DNA of 64,000 bases from an uncultured Christensenella sp. (GTDB lineage: Bacteria > Bacillota > Clostridia > Christensenellales > Borkfalkiaceae): the NCBI GenBank assembly GCA_910585705.1, contig CAJUER010000001.1, positions 794,840 through 858,839 on the forward strand. The letters are read 5' to 3'. A program made the translations under genes and the position numbers. The notes under the pieces were generated by a model. The model searched no databases. It was given only the letters and a program-made list of their open reading frames with translations, and had not been told where the DNA came from. Shown here piece after piece: positions 34,485 to 41,565 of this stretch (positions are counted from its first letter, which is position 1; the number at the start of each line of letters is the position of its first letter).

Positions 34485-34557
34485 CCGTTTATTCGGTTAC
34501 TTGTTCGACCGCGTCTCTAAAATGCGACACGCCCCGTATTCCGTTCGTCTCGGCGCA

Positions 34558-35049
34558 TCACAGTGCGCCAGTTCCGTCCGCATAAAACACGCGCCAATCA
34601 AAATCGAGGAGGATGCCGATGCGCTTTGCCATATCAACCGAAGGGACGCGCTCCCCTTTTGCGATGCGGGAGATGTAGGCGCGGTCGACTCCGAGGATTT
34701 GCGCCATTTGATATTTGGTGTAGCCTTTCTTTTCCAGTCCGTTCTCGATGGCTCGCGGCACCTCGGAATTCTTAAAGTAGACGATGTCGTCGCCGCTGTC
34801 GGCTTCTACCAACATTGCCCGGTCGTCCCCCTCGGTTACTACTTTTTCGAGGGGCGTAGGTTCGGCGGGTTCGCAATCGTCAAGCCATAAGGCGAGAGCT
34901 TCTTTCGCCATTTTGAATGCTTGCTCCAAGGTCTCGCCGCAGGTGGCACATCCTAAGTCCGGAAACTCCACCGAGTATTGTCCATCGTCTTCTTTGTGAA
35001 ATATAGCGGGGTAGATTCTGCATCCTACTGCTGCTGTTTTGTTTTCCAT
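34558..35049 (-). CDS. hicB: HicB-type antitoxin
   Basis: 163 residues from MENKTAAVG; AAGGAG lies eight bases before that ATG. The N-terminal partial-RNase-H HicB fold (YPAIFHKEDDGQYSVEFPDLGCATCGETLEQA) neutralises HicA, and a C-terminal XRE HTH (YTKYQMAQILGVDRAYISRI) binds the operon promoter. Pairs with hicA 41 bp upstream. Lies at the left edge of the prophage. Confidence 0.9.
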   Translation of the reverse strand: MENKTAAVGCRIYPAIFHKEDDGQYSVEFPDLGCATCGETLEQAFKMAKEALALWLDDCEPAEPTPLEKVVTEGDDRAMLVEADSGDDIVYFKNSEVPRAIENGLEKKGYTKYQMAQILGVDRAYISRIAKGERVPSVDMAKRIGILLDFDWRVFYADGTGAL

Positions 35050-35090
35050 GATAATTCTCCTTTTCATTTTTATTTTATGCAGGTCGGGGC

Positions 35091-35282
35091 CTATTTTTTC
35101 AGCCCCGCCTGCTTGAGTATTGATTTTTCCGTTCCGGGCGGCAGGTCTTTCGCGTGCATTGGAACTTCGGTTTGTCTTCCTGTATCCGGGTTTCTCATTT
35201 TGAGGTGTGAGCCTTTTTGGCTTATTTCCTCGAACCCGTGGTCTTTTAGGAATTTGACCATTTGCTTTGCTGTCATCGGCAT
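35091..35282 (-). CDS. hicA: HicA-type mRNA interferase toxin
   Basis: 63 residues from MPMTAKQMVKFLKDHGFE; GGAGG nine bases upstream sets the start 13 codons inside the open frame. The dsRBD-like HicA fold with the catalytic His in QKGSHLKMRNP and the tail PPGTEKSILKQAGLKK. Cleaves mRNA when free of HicB. First gene of the toxin-antitoxin operon. Confidence 0.92.
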   Translation of the reverse strand: MPMTAKQMVKFLKDHGFEEISQKGSHLKMRNPDTGRQTEVPMHAKDLPPGTEKSILKQAGLKK

Positions 35283-35311
35283 CGTTTGTACCTCCTCTTG
35301 TTTACGAGTAT

Positions 35312-35340
35312 AGTATACCATATAGTTGCCTATTTGTCAA
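35312..35340 (-). promoter_or_regulatory. hicAB promoter
   Basis: TTGACA (35335-35340), 17 bases, TATACT (35312-35317) on the minus strand. The -10 lies in a near-palindrome GTATAGTATAC, a likely HicB operator. Confidence 0.8.
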
Positions 35341-35384
35341 CGCTTTTTTAGTTGTTTTTTAGGCTTTTTCAAAAATTTTTTTGC

Positions 35385-35424
35385 ACAAAAAAAAGACCGG
35401 GCAGCGCGTCAATGCACTGCCCGG
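35385..35424 (-). terminator. terminator at the end of the prophage late operon
   Basis: CCGGGCAG (35397-35404) pairs with CTGCCCGG (35417-35424); on the minus strand the stem is followed by GTCTTTTTTTT. It is the first terminator after the holin gene. Confidence 0.8.
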
Positions 35425-35588
35425 CTTTCACTCGTCTGTCCGAGCCGTCAAGCGTCTTTCCGCTTTGCCGCCGAAAAAATAAAGGAGAAAATTATGCCGC
35501 GCCGACTGCGCGGTGGTCGCGGTGCGAAGGCTCGAACTTCGCGTTTCCCTTGTCCGCGATATGCGGGGTTCTCTGCCCCGCTTCTTTA
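35425..35588 (-). other. GC-rich, hairpin-dense stretch after the holin gene
   Basis: No endolysin or other minus-strand gene is found. On the minus strand it contains GCGGGG/CCCCGC, GCGAAG-TTCGAGC-CTTCGC and GCGC-rich arms, then the terminator. A plus-strand 44-codon ORF from 35493 (MPRRLRGGRGAKARTS) has AAGGAG six bases upstream but no promoter. Either a structured RNA or a relic of a lost lysis gene. Confidence 0.35.
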
Positions 35589-35981
35589 TTATTCAGTTGT
35601 CGTAGGCGTTGCGTTCTTTAAGCTATAAATCGCTGACTCCACCTGCGTGGTTATCCACTTTTCGGTGTCGCCGTAATTCTCGGATATGTAGCTCTGCACC
35701 TTTTCCGAAAGCAGACCCTTGATTGTATTCACAGCTTTTTCAAGCGCGACCTTTTGCGCAGATGCATCGAATTTCCCCTCCGCTTTCAAATTCTCCACAT
35801 AGGTCTGATAGGTCTGCTTTACTACGTCCGTTATAACCGACAGCGCGGTGTTCAGAAAGCCTTTCGCCTTCCCGTCTTTTACTTTGCTGTCAATGAGCGC
35901 GGTCAGCTTGGCGACCGCCCACGATGCCAGCGCGGTCAGTATTACGCCTACCACGCTGAAGAGAATTTCCGTCCAGTTCAT
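35589..35981 (-). CDS. phage holin, LLH family
   Basis: 130 residues. One N-terminal membrane helix (ILFSVVGVILTALASWAV), then a long helical, charged tail with DSKVKDGKAKGFLNTALS and EKVQSYISENYG. This is the LLH holin layout. It would permeabilise the membrane at the end of the lytic cycle. Last recognisable late gene of the prophage. Confidence 0.8.
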   Translation of the reverse strand: MNWTEILFSVVGVILTALASWAVAKLTALIDSKVKDGKAKGFLNTALSVITDVVKQTYQTYVENLKAEGKFDASAQKVALEKAVNTIKGLLSEKVQSYISENYGDTEKWITTQVESAIYSLKNATPTTTE

Positions 35982-36343
35982 TATTCTTCGCCTCCTTGAT
36001 TATTTTGTTTTGATTTCGCCCGTGCTTTCTTCTCTGCCGGTGTTTCCGGAAGAGCCATAATGTCTTCGTATAGTTTAGTTATCACGCCGTTACCACCCAG
36101 CTCATGGTATGCCTCGTAACTACGCCGAGCCGATTCCTTGGCGTAAATGGGGCAGTATCCGCGACGTGTGTATTTGTCGTGGTATTCAATCAGTTGATTG
36201 CGCAGAAGGCTTTGTACGCCGTCCTGCAAGGCTTTTTCGCGTTTCTGCATCCCTTTGTACTTGGCGATAATAAAAGAGGCGAGGCCGCCTAAAAAGAACG
36301 ACACCGCCCATGAAATGATGCAAGTTATCAATGTTGCCGTCAT
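35981..36343 (-). CDS. phage small membrane protein, holin-adjacent
   Basis: 120 residues from MTATLITCIISWAVSFFLGG; GGAGG nine bases upstream sets the start 17 codons into the open frame. One N-terminal membrane helix, then a basic helical domain and a Lys-rich C-terminus. Similar small membrane proteins sit beside holins in Clostridia prophages. An accessory lysis role is inferred; the stop overlaps the holin start by a base. Confidence 0.65.
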   Translation of the reverse strand: MTATLITCIISWAVSFFLGGLASFIIAKYKGMQKREKALQDGVQSLLRNQLIEYHDKYTRRGYCPIYAKESARRSYEAYHELGGNGVITKLYEDIMALPETPAEKKARAKSKQNNQGGEE

Positions 36344-36471
36344 GACTCTAAATCCTCCGGCGTTATTTTTACTCCGCTCAGTAATGCGTACCACTTATCG
36401 CACGGCGTTTCGCACGGGCCTTTTCCGCAAGCTGCGCAGATGTTCTCGATGGTTAATTCTTCGTTACTCAT
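36340..36471 (-). CDS. 43-residue four-cysteine phage protein
   Basis: MSNEELTIENICAACGKGP with four cysteines (C-x2-C-x4-C-x3-C) suited to one zinc ion, then DKWYALLSG. It overlaps the next gene by ATGA and the previous one (xkdX) by 8 bp; GGGGGAGG lies seven bases before the ATG. Function unknown. Confidence 0.65.
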   Translation of the reverse strand: MSNEELTIENICAACGKGPCETPCDKWYALLSGVKITPEDLES

Positions 36472-36604
36472 AAGCCTCCCCCGTTATCGTCTCGTACTCT
36501 TCGGCGGTTATCCAGCCTTTTACGACCGCGTTTTTTACCCACGCTTTCGCCCACAGTCCCTTCTCGAAATATTCGCGGACTTTCTCGAATTTCGCGCTTG
36601 CCAT
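36464..36604 (-). CDS. xkdX: XkdX-family phage protein
   Basis: 46 residues, FEKVREYFEKGLWAKAWVKN then GWITAEEYETITGEAYE, the standard XkdX pattern of Firmicutes phages, found between tail-fibre and lysis genes. Role unknown. The start overlaps the preceding stop as TAATG. Confidence 0.85.
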   Translation of the reverse strand: MASAKFEKVREYFEKGLWAKAWVKNAVVKGWITAEEYETITGEAYE

Positions 36605-36936
36605 TATTCAGCCACCTCCTCTTTTCGCTCGCTCTGCTCGGTATCGAAGTCAACGCCGGACATCATTGCGAGGTAGTCCACGCCCGCCTGCATCCGCTCC
36701 CATTTCGTGTTCTGCTCTTTGATGTATTCTCCGAGCGTGATGGGCGCAAGTGTGACGGTATCCGCATCGGCGATTTCGGAATGCCCCGGCAAATTGTAGG
36801 CCGTTCCCTCAAAAGCCACACCTACGGCCTCGTCTTCGTCCGCCTCGATATACGTTCCTTCGGGACTGACCTTGATAAATAAAACGGAGTCGGTTACGCC
36901 CAGCCCCGTTCCGTCGCTCTTGATTATTTTGTACAC
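36604..36936 (-). CDS. phage protein upstream of xkdX
   Basis: 110 residues from a GTG at 36936 (GGAGG six bases upstream). Opens MYKIIKSDGTGLGVTDSVLFIKV-like, beta-rich, then a helical tail (GEYIKEQNTKWERMQAG). Proteins of this sort are frequent just before XkdX in Clostridia prophages; function unknown. Confidence 0.65.
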   Translation of the reverse strand: MYKIIKSDGTGLGVTDSVLFIKVSPEGTYIEADEDEAVGVAFEGTAYNLPGHSEIADADTVTLAPITLGEYIKEQNTKWERMQAGVDYLAMMSGVDFDTEQSERKEEVAE

Positions 36937-37319
36937 GTTCCACCTCCTATGACCCGTAAAATGTATTTCAGCGTTTCGATATCGGCGTTGAAAAATGCGT
37001 GATTCCACAGCCAGTAGTCGGCGTGTTCGCGCATCTTGTATTGTTGCAATTTCGGGTCGCCCCATATCCGCTCCCACGCGGCTTGCCGTTTTTGTCGATT
37101 AGCTGCGCTTTCTTGTTTTGCCGGCGCACGGAGACTCGCCTGTATCGCCTGTGTAAGCCGTCCGCGTTCCAGTCCGCACCCGTCGTCGTCTCTGGCGAAA
37201 TATAGATGCGCGTTCTCGCTTGTTACAAGTACGAGCGCATCCCCGTCTTTAGTTATTATCTCGCCTTCAGATTCGCAAACCGTCCCGTATGGCAGATTTA
37301 CGTTCCCGCAAAGGCCCAT
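36924..37319 (-). CDS. unidentified phage protein downstream of the DGR reverse transcriptase
   Basis: 131 residues if begun at the ATG at 37319 (MGLCGNVNLPYGTV). The open frame starts 11 codons earlier at a GTG; neither start has an ideally spaced ribosome site (GAGGA abuts the ATG). A beta-rich N-terminal domain (DGDALVLVTSENAHLYFARD) is followed by a Trp-rich helical C-terminal part (HADYWLWNHAFFNADIETLK). It overlaps the reverse transcriptase end by 22 bp, so it is co-translated with the DGR. Unknown function; could be a tail-tip partner. Confidence 0.55.
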   Translation of the reverse strand: MGLCGNVNLPYGTVCESEGEIITKDGDALVLVTSENAHLYFARDDDGCGLERGRLTQAIQASLRAPAKQESAANRQKRQAAWERIWGDPKLQQYKMREHADYWLWNHAFFNADIETLKYILRVIGGGTCTK

Positions 37320-38512
37320 TCCTCGAAAGCGTTTGAAAAGTACATATCGCACTGGTCGTAGTCCTCCTTGATGATGTTATGGCGTTTATCTAACTTAAAC
37401 CCGAAAAGCGAATAAACGAGCCGACGCAATTTCAGCACTCGATTGTGGTCATTGTAATTTTCAAAATATGCAATTGACCCCTGTATCGAAGCGCGCACGT
37501 CTTCGAAGGTTCTTTCTCCGCTATCGTACATCCTCTTCAGTGCTTTGAATTTATGACGGGCGCGAGGGACGCTTTTGCGGTTGCCGTTTATAACTACTTT
37601 CCCTGTCTCCGTCAATCTGAATTTCGCTTTGCAGTATTTGAACGGTTTAGTAAGCGGGCAGATGTGCGTCTTGGCAAGATTTACCGTCAATCCGTATTTT
37701 GCCGCCTTATCGACTATTTTGTTCAGTATTTCTTCCGGGTCTCGGTGTGGCGGTATCAGTACGGGATAATCGTCCATATAATGGCTCGCGCCTTTAATGT
37801 GAAGCTGACATTTGATGTAGTTATCAACCGGAGACGGCAAGCCTACCATCTCCATTTGACTGACCTCTACACCGAGCGGCAGTCCGTGTTCGCCCGGAAT
37901 TGTTCGGACTATCTTGTCTGCTATTTCTCGTATGTTCGGATGCCGCAACAGCTTTTTGTGGCGGTCAAAAATAGCCGCGTGGGATGCCGAAGGGAAGAAT
38001 TGCTTGTAATCCATAAGCAAAACCCAGCCTTCGCGTCCATAGCGTCTATAATGCTCACGCAAATCGTCGGCAAGCATCCGCATTCCGAAATGAAAACCTT
38101 TGCCCGGAAGACTCGCGCCGTTTTCGTATATCATGTCTGGGGTATATAACGGGAGGAGCGCACCGCGCGTCAGTGTTTTATGCACTTGCCTGTCGTCTAT
38201 CTTCGGTGCGCTTATGTCCCGCGCTTTGCCCCGTTCGTTGATTGGAAATTGTATGTATTTTCCGGGTGTCCATTTGTGTTCGAACAGTTCACGCCGCCGT
38301 TTTGCCGTTCCGGAGAAAAGATGCATTTCGAACCGTTGAACGCTGTTTTTCCAGCGTACTCCGTTACAGCACCGTTTGCCGTTTTTAAACATCGCATTGA
38401 ATGTAAAAACGCGACTTAAACCACCGACCGTTCTCGCACGTTCGGTTTTGCGCTGTTCTCTTTGCGCTTTTCTGCGTTGGTATCTTGCTTCGTGTCGTTC
38501 GTTACTTGTCAT
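37298..38512 (-). CDS. diversity-generating retroelement reverse transcriptase
   Basis: 404 residues from MTSNERHEARYQ (ATG at 38512; upstream codons belong to the template-RNA region). Reverse transcriptase motifs: LLMDYKQFFPSASHA (motif A, catalytic Asp), GLPLGVEVSQ (the G-x-x-x-S-Q block typical of DGR enzymes), YMDDYPVLIP (YxDD catalytic pair), and the thumb region KCQLHIKG/RHKFKALKRMY. It copies template RNA into cDNA with errors at adenines, which then replaces the target's variable repeat. Lies downstream of target, avd and template in the canonical order. Retron and group II types were excluded by the DGR motif and by the template/variable repeats. Confidence 0.95.
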   Translation of the reverse strand: MTSNERHEARYQRRKAQREQRKTERARTVGGLSRVFTFNAMFKNGKRCCNGVRWKNSVQRFEMHLFSGTAKRRRELFEHKWTPGKYIQFPINERGKARDISAPKIDDRQVHKTLTRGALLPLYTPDMIYENGASLPGKGFHFGMRMLADDLREHYRRYGREGWVLLMDYKQFFPSASHAAIFDRHKKLLRHPNIREIADKIVRTIPGEHGLPLGVEVSQMEMVGLPSPVDNYIKCQLHIKGASHYMDDYPVLIPPHRDPEEILNKIVDKAAKYGLTVNLAKTHICPLTKPFKYCKAKFRLTETGKVVINGNRKSVPRARHKFKALKRMYDSGERTFEDVRASIQGSIAYFENYNDHNRVLKLRRLVYSLFGFKLDKRHNIIKEDYDQCDMYFSNAFEEWAFAGT

Positions 38513-38768
38513 AATTATTCGCCTGCCGCACGGTTGTGGTGTAGGGTACAGTCTAAACCGCTTTGACCTGACACATGAAACGGGGTGATGCACTCTCTCC
38601 CGCCATGCAAGGAGCGTCCGTGTCCGGTCGTCAGCAAAATGGAGATTTCTCTCCACTTGCAAAAATGCAGCTGTTTTGGATTTTCATCCGGGAAGTGTTC
38701 CTCCTTTCGCTTCGGTCTTTGGTTCACTCAAGGCTACTACTTATGACCACGCCTCCCTTTCGGGAAGG
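38513..38768 (-). ncRNA. DGR spacer RNA between template repeat and reverse transcriptase
   Basis: No convincing gene. In studied DGRs, the RNA downstream of the template is needed for cDNA priming and Avd/RT binding. Here 256 bases separate the template end from the RT start and include several short inverted repeats (e.g. GGAGATTTCTCTCC at about 38641-38654). RNA function is inferred from position. Confidence 0.5.
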
Positions 38769-38895
38769 TGCGAAATCCGGCGCGAGCGCGGCAGAATTGT
38801 TAGCGTTGTTATTGTTGTTACTGCCCGACGACCACACAGCGCAGAAATTGTTGTTATTATTGTAATTCGGCGACCGCAGCCACCACCACGCAGCC
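38769..38895 (-). repeat. DGR template repeat (TR)
   Basis: 127 bp, 112 identical to the variable repeat at 39457-39583. All 15 differences fall at minus-strand adenines (plus T at 38776, 38801, 38809, 38810, 38815, 38816, 38818, 38819, 38848, 38851, 38854, 38855, 38858, 38863, 38866). Read in the target frame it encodes AAWWWLRSP then mostly Asn (AAT/AAC codons), the classic TR arrangement in which A changes can reach many residues but not stop codons. It lies between avd and the RT gene. Confidence 0.96.
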
Positions 38896-38934
38896 CACTC
38901 GCAGATTTACAGGAACACACCCAAAGGGAACGGC

Positions 38935-39393
38935 TCAGCCGCTCTTCTTATCTGATTTTAGCAGTCCCGTCAGCAGTGCATTCTCTTTGTCGATGAGTTC
39001 GCCGAGCGTCTGGGACATTTTATCAAGGCGTTGCGATGCATCCGAAGCCTTGACTGGCTTTCCGGAAGATGTTTCAAAACACCCAGCCGGGTTCAATGCC
39101 ATAATTGAATAACAATGCGCGAGATGCACGTCTAACGCCATGAGCGACGCTCTGGATTCCAAGATGTGCGCCTCGCGCAGTCTTCGTCGCTCGTCGCTTG
39201 ATGGGTAGATGCTGTTCGCCTTTTCGGCGTGGTCTACCACCTCGGACGCGAGCCTTGCCACGTCAGTTGCCAAAAGCCGAGCATACCGCGCGGACAACCG
39301 CGTTAGAAACGCGATTGTCCGCGTATAGATTTCGTTCGCAGTGTTTACGAACTCCGCTTTGCTTTCGGACCGTTTTGATTTCAGTACCGACAT
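38935..39393 (-). CDS. avd: DGR accessory variability determinant (Avd-like four-helix protein)
   Basis: 152 residues, nearly all helical and basic: YTRTIAFLTRLSARYARLLA, ASEVVDHAEKANSIYPSS, RLREAHILESRASLMALDV, QRLDKMSQTLGELI. This matches the four-helix Avd barrel that binds template RNA and the RT. AAGGAAGG lies seven bases before the ATG. It sits between the target gene and the template repeat, the canonical Avd position. Confidence 0.88.
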   Translation of the reverse strand: MSVLKSKRSESKAEFVNTANEIYTRTIAFLTRLSARYARLLATDVARLASEVVDHAEKANSIYPSSDERRRLREAHILESRASLMALDVHLAHCYSIMALNPAGCFETSSGKPVKASDASQRLDKMSQTLGELIDKENALLTGLLKSDKKSG

Positions 39394-39411
39394 TTGTGTA
39401 CCTTCCTTTTT

Positions 39412-39431
39412 GCGCCCACTGTCGTGGGCGC
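39412..39431 (-). repeat. DGR target-recognition hairpin
   Basis: GCGCCCAC-GACA-GTGGGCGC on the coding strand: a perfect 8-bp stem with a GACA (GRNA-type) loop, 20 bp past the target stop codon and 26 bp past the variable repeat. Studied DGRs use such an 8-bp stem/4-base loop cruciform just downstream of VR as a target-site element. Confidence 0.85.
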
Positions 39432-39450
39432 GATTTCTCCGATTGTATGA

Positions 39451-41550
39451 TTAGACTGCGAAAGCCGGCGCGAGCGCGGCAGAATTGTAAGCGTTGCCAT
39501 TGCCGAAACTGCCCGACGACCACACAGCGCAGAAACTGGTGAAATAATTGCAAGTCGGCGACCGCAGCCACCACCACGCAGCCGTATTCACGTCTGAATG
39601 CTTGTATTTGACTTTTGAATTGCCGTTTGCATAATAACTGTACTGTGCTTGATAGTTGCCCTCGTAGCTGTTTGCGTATCCGTTTGTACTGCCGAACACC
39701 TCTTTCATCGAAAGCAACGGCAGATAGTCTGTCGTTGCCGTTACATTCGATTGCGTGCTTCCCGAACCGCCACCCACGTTATCCGTGTATTTTGTTATCG
39801 GTTTTAGCACCGCTCTGAGGTCGGACGGTAGAGCCGCCATCAACGTGCCGGCCACGGGGTTCGTCGCGCAGGTGTTTGTTGCGTTATTTCCCGTTGCGCC
39901 GGATGCTTTAACCTCGCCGTAGTTGCTCGGTGCTACGTTCGTACTACCGAGAACGTCATACCGCAAATCCGAAGCCGACCAGCCGCCGTAGTTGTAATAA
40001 CCCCAGTGGTTGATGTTAAAATACTTCGTACCATCAGTATAGCTCGAATTGTACTTGCTGTCAATCAAACCGACGTCCTTGCCGCCCGATTGTGCCGTTT
40101 TGAACCCTTGGAAGTGTATTTTATTCGAACCCTCATATGCTGCATTGTGGTTGAACCCTATAATGAAAACCCAGAGCGATTGGTCGACGCTCAGCGTTCC
40201 CACCGTGCCTTTTACTTCGATTTCTTTTGTCGCCCCGACCGACCACACAGACGCGCCCGCGCCAGCATCCGATATGGCTTTAACCGTCGCCCACGAATTG
40301 TCGTTAAGCGTAGCCGACGCCACGGTCGCCGTAACCGCCACAGTTTTGCTTGTAGCCTTGTAATTCGTCCCTGCGTCCACATTGACCGTAATCGTCGCAG
40401 AACCGCTTTTAACGGCTTTTACGGTGACTGTCGTTCCCGAAACTGTCACTTGCGCAACGGAAACGTCGCTGCTGCTCGCAGTGATAGCTCCGTCACCGGA
40501 ACGCGAAACCGTAAATGTGCGCGTCATACCTATTGCGCCGACCATATTTAGGCTTGTTGGGCTTGTCGAAACTGAACCAGTCGCTTTCGCAATTTCCCAC
40601 GCCCTGCCTATCGCTCCGGCGTATTGACCTATCCCAGTTATGACAAGCGTATAAGTTCCTGCGCTGGTCGCCGTATTACCGCTTACAACGTAATCAGTTC
40701 CGGCTGTTAGCGTCTTTCCGTTGACCACCACGCTGCTTACCGTTTTCGTTTTTGTAGAACCGCTATAAGTGAGAGACCCGCCCAGCGTAACGGTCGCGCC
40801 CGTAATCGAGATGATTCCGACCGCATCCAGCTTGGCTTTATCCTCTTTACTCATCAGTCCGTCTTCGGTCGTTGTTGCTGTGTTAGATGGTAGGGTTATT
40901 TCGGTCGTATCGCTTTCCGTGATATGCCCTTCGGTATCGTGTTTAACATAAGGGATTATGATTTTATCGCCGAAGGATTTTTCTCCCGCGCTCCCCTTGC
41001 TACCGCCTGCGGCTATGCTGTTTGTGTGTTTTATCGTAGTACCGTCTTTTTTTAAGCCTGCACCAGCCGTATCGAATTTCGTATTCATCCCGGCATCGAA
41101 GTCCGCACGAGTTACCATAGCCTCATGGTCTATCGTTGCCGTCAATATGCCGGTATTCGACATTTGGAGCGTGGCGTAAAACGTGAAAACATAATCGGGC
41201 ATATCTTCGTGTGTCGGAACGCTTACACCTACCCCGTCTTGATAAAGCGCGACCAGTGCGCTCTCGCTCCCGTTAAGGCTTGCCCATACGCCTATCTGAT
41301 TGATAATGTAACCCGTCGTTACGCCTGCGCTGGTGCATTGCAATTGCAATCTTACACCGTTCGCCACCCTGTCCATTTTGATGATGCTGAGCGTTTGCTT
41401 TTGCGCAACGAGTCCGGTCTGCGCCATAAGGTATGCATCTGCGACCGTTCCTTCGCCTGTGGCTGCGCTGTCAAAGTTCAGCGTTGCGCCCTCAAGCCAA
41501 TTTGCGAGCAGTTCCTTGCCCGCGTTCGTTATAACTGCGCTATTCCACAT
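39451..41550 (-). CDS. phage tail fibre with Ig-like domains and DGR-variable C-type-lectin-like tip
   Basis: 699 residues. The N-terminal segment (MWNSAVITNAGKELLANWL ... TGYIINQIGVWA) is a tail-collar/fibre base. A linker with EDGLMSKEDKAKLDAVG (helical trimer region) is followed by Big-type domains (TVSGTTVTVKAVKSGSATI), and then a DUF6273/C-lectin-like fold with WWLRSP. The last 43 residues are the DGR variable repeat. Varying residues include TCNYFTS and SFGNGNAY, which line the ligand surface in such folds. It therefore likely sets receptor choice. Follows tail protein I by 15 bp. Confidence 0.93.
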   Translation of the reverse strand: MWNSAVITNAGKELLANWLEGATLNFDSAATGEGTVADAYLMAQTGLVAQKQTLSIIKMDRVANGVRLQLQCTSAGVTTGYIINQIGVWASLNGSESALVALYQDGVGVSVPTHEDMPDYVFTFYATLQMSNTGILTATIDHEAMVTRADFDAGMNTKFDTAGAGLKKDGTTIKHTNSIAAGGSKGSAGEKSFGDKIIIPYVKHDTEGHITESDTTEITLPSNTATTTEDGLMSKEDKAKLDAVGIISITGATVTLGGSLTYSGSTKTKTVSSVVVNGKTLTAGTDYVVSGNTATSAGTYTLVITGIGQYAGAIGRAWEIAKATGSVSTSPTSLNMVGAIGMTRTFTVSRSGDGAITASSSDVSVAQVTVSGTTVTVKAVKSGSATITVNVDAGTNYKATSKTVAVTATVASATLNDNSWATVKAISDAGAGASVWSVGATKEIEVKGTVGTLSVDQSLWVFIIGFNHNAAYEGSNKIHFQGFKTAQSGGKDVGLIDSKYNSSYTDGTKYFNINHWGYYNYGGWSASDLRYDVLGSTNVAPSNYGEVKASGATGNNATNTCATNPVAGTLMAALPSDLRAVLKPITKYTDNVGGGSGSTQSNVTATTDYLPLLSMKEVFGSTNGYANSYEGNYQAQYSYYANGNSKVKYKHSDVNTAAWWWLRSPTCNYFTSFCAVWSSGSFGNGNAYNSAALAPAFAV
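39457..39583 (-). repeat. DGR variable repeat (VR)
   Basis: 127 bp ending six bases before the tail-fibre stop codon. Aligned to TR with no gaps; 15 substitutions change e.g. Asn to Thr, Tyr, Phe, Ser or Gly, Tyr to Cys and Asp to Ala. Flanks diverge at once on both sides. The 3' end (GCGAAA-CC on plus) is the presumed homing initiation end. Confidence 0.96.
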
Positions 41551-41565
41551 TGTAGCGTCCTCCTC

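Noticed and set aside
35520..35570. tRNA fragment suggested by a GCGAAG-GCTCGAA-CTTCGC arm
   Set aside because: No acceptor stem, D-arm or anticodon arm can be built around it.
35493..35627. 44-codon plus-strand ORF with AAGGAG
   Set aside because: Arg-rich, no promoter, overlaps the holin gene end on the other strand; kept only as a note on the structured region.
37298..38512. Reverse transcriptase as a retron or group II intron enzyme
   Set aside because: No msr/msd or intron RNA domains, no maturase region; the template/variable repeats, Avd and G-x-x-x-S-Q motif place it in a DGR.
38515..38727. 70-codon ORF between template repeat and RT
   Set aside because: No ribosome site and no recognisable composition; this interval fits DGR spacer RNA better.
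38769..39583. The TR/VR pair as an ordinary duplication or CRISPR-like repeat
   Set aside because: Differences are limited to template adenines (15 of 15) and only two copies exist; random drift would not give that.
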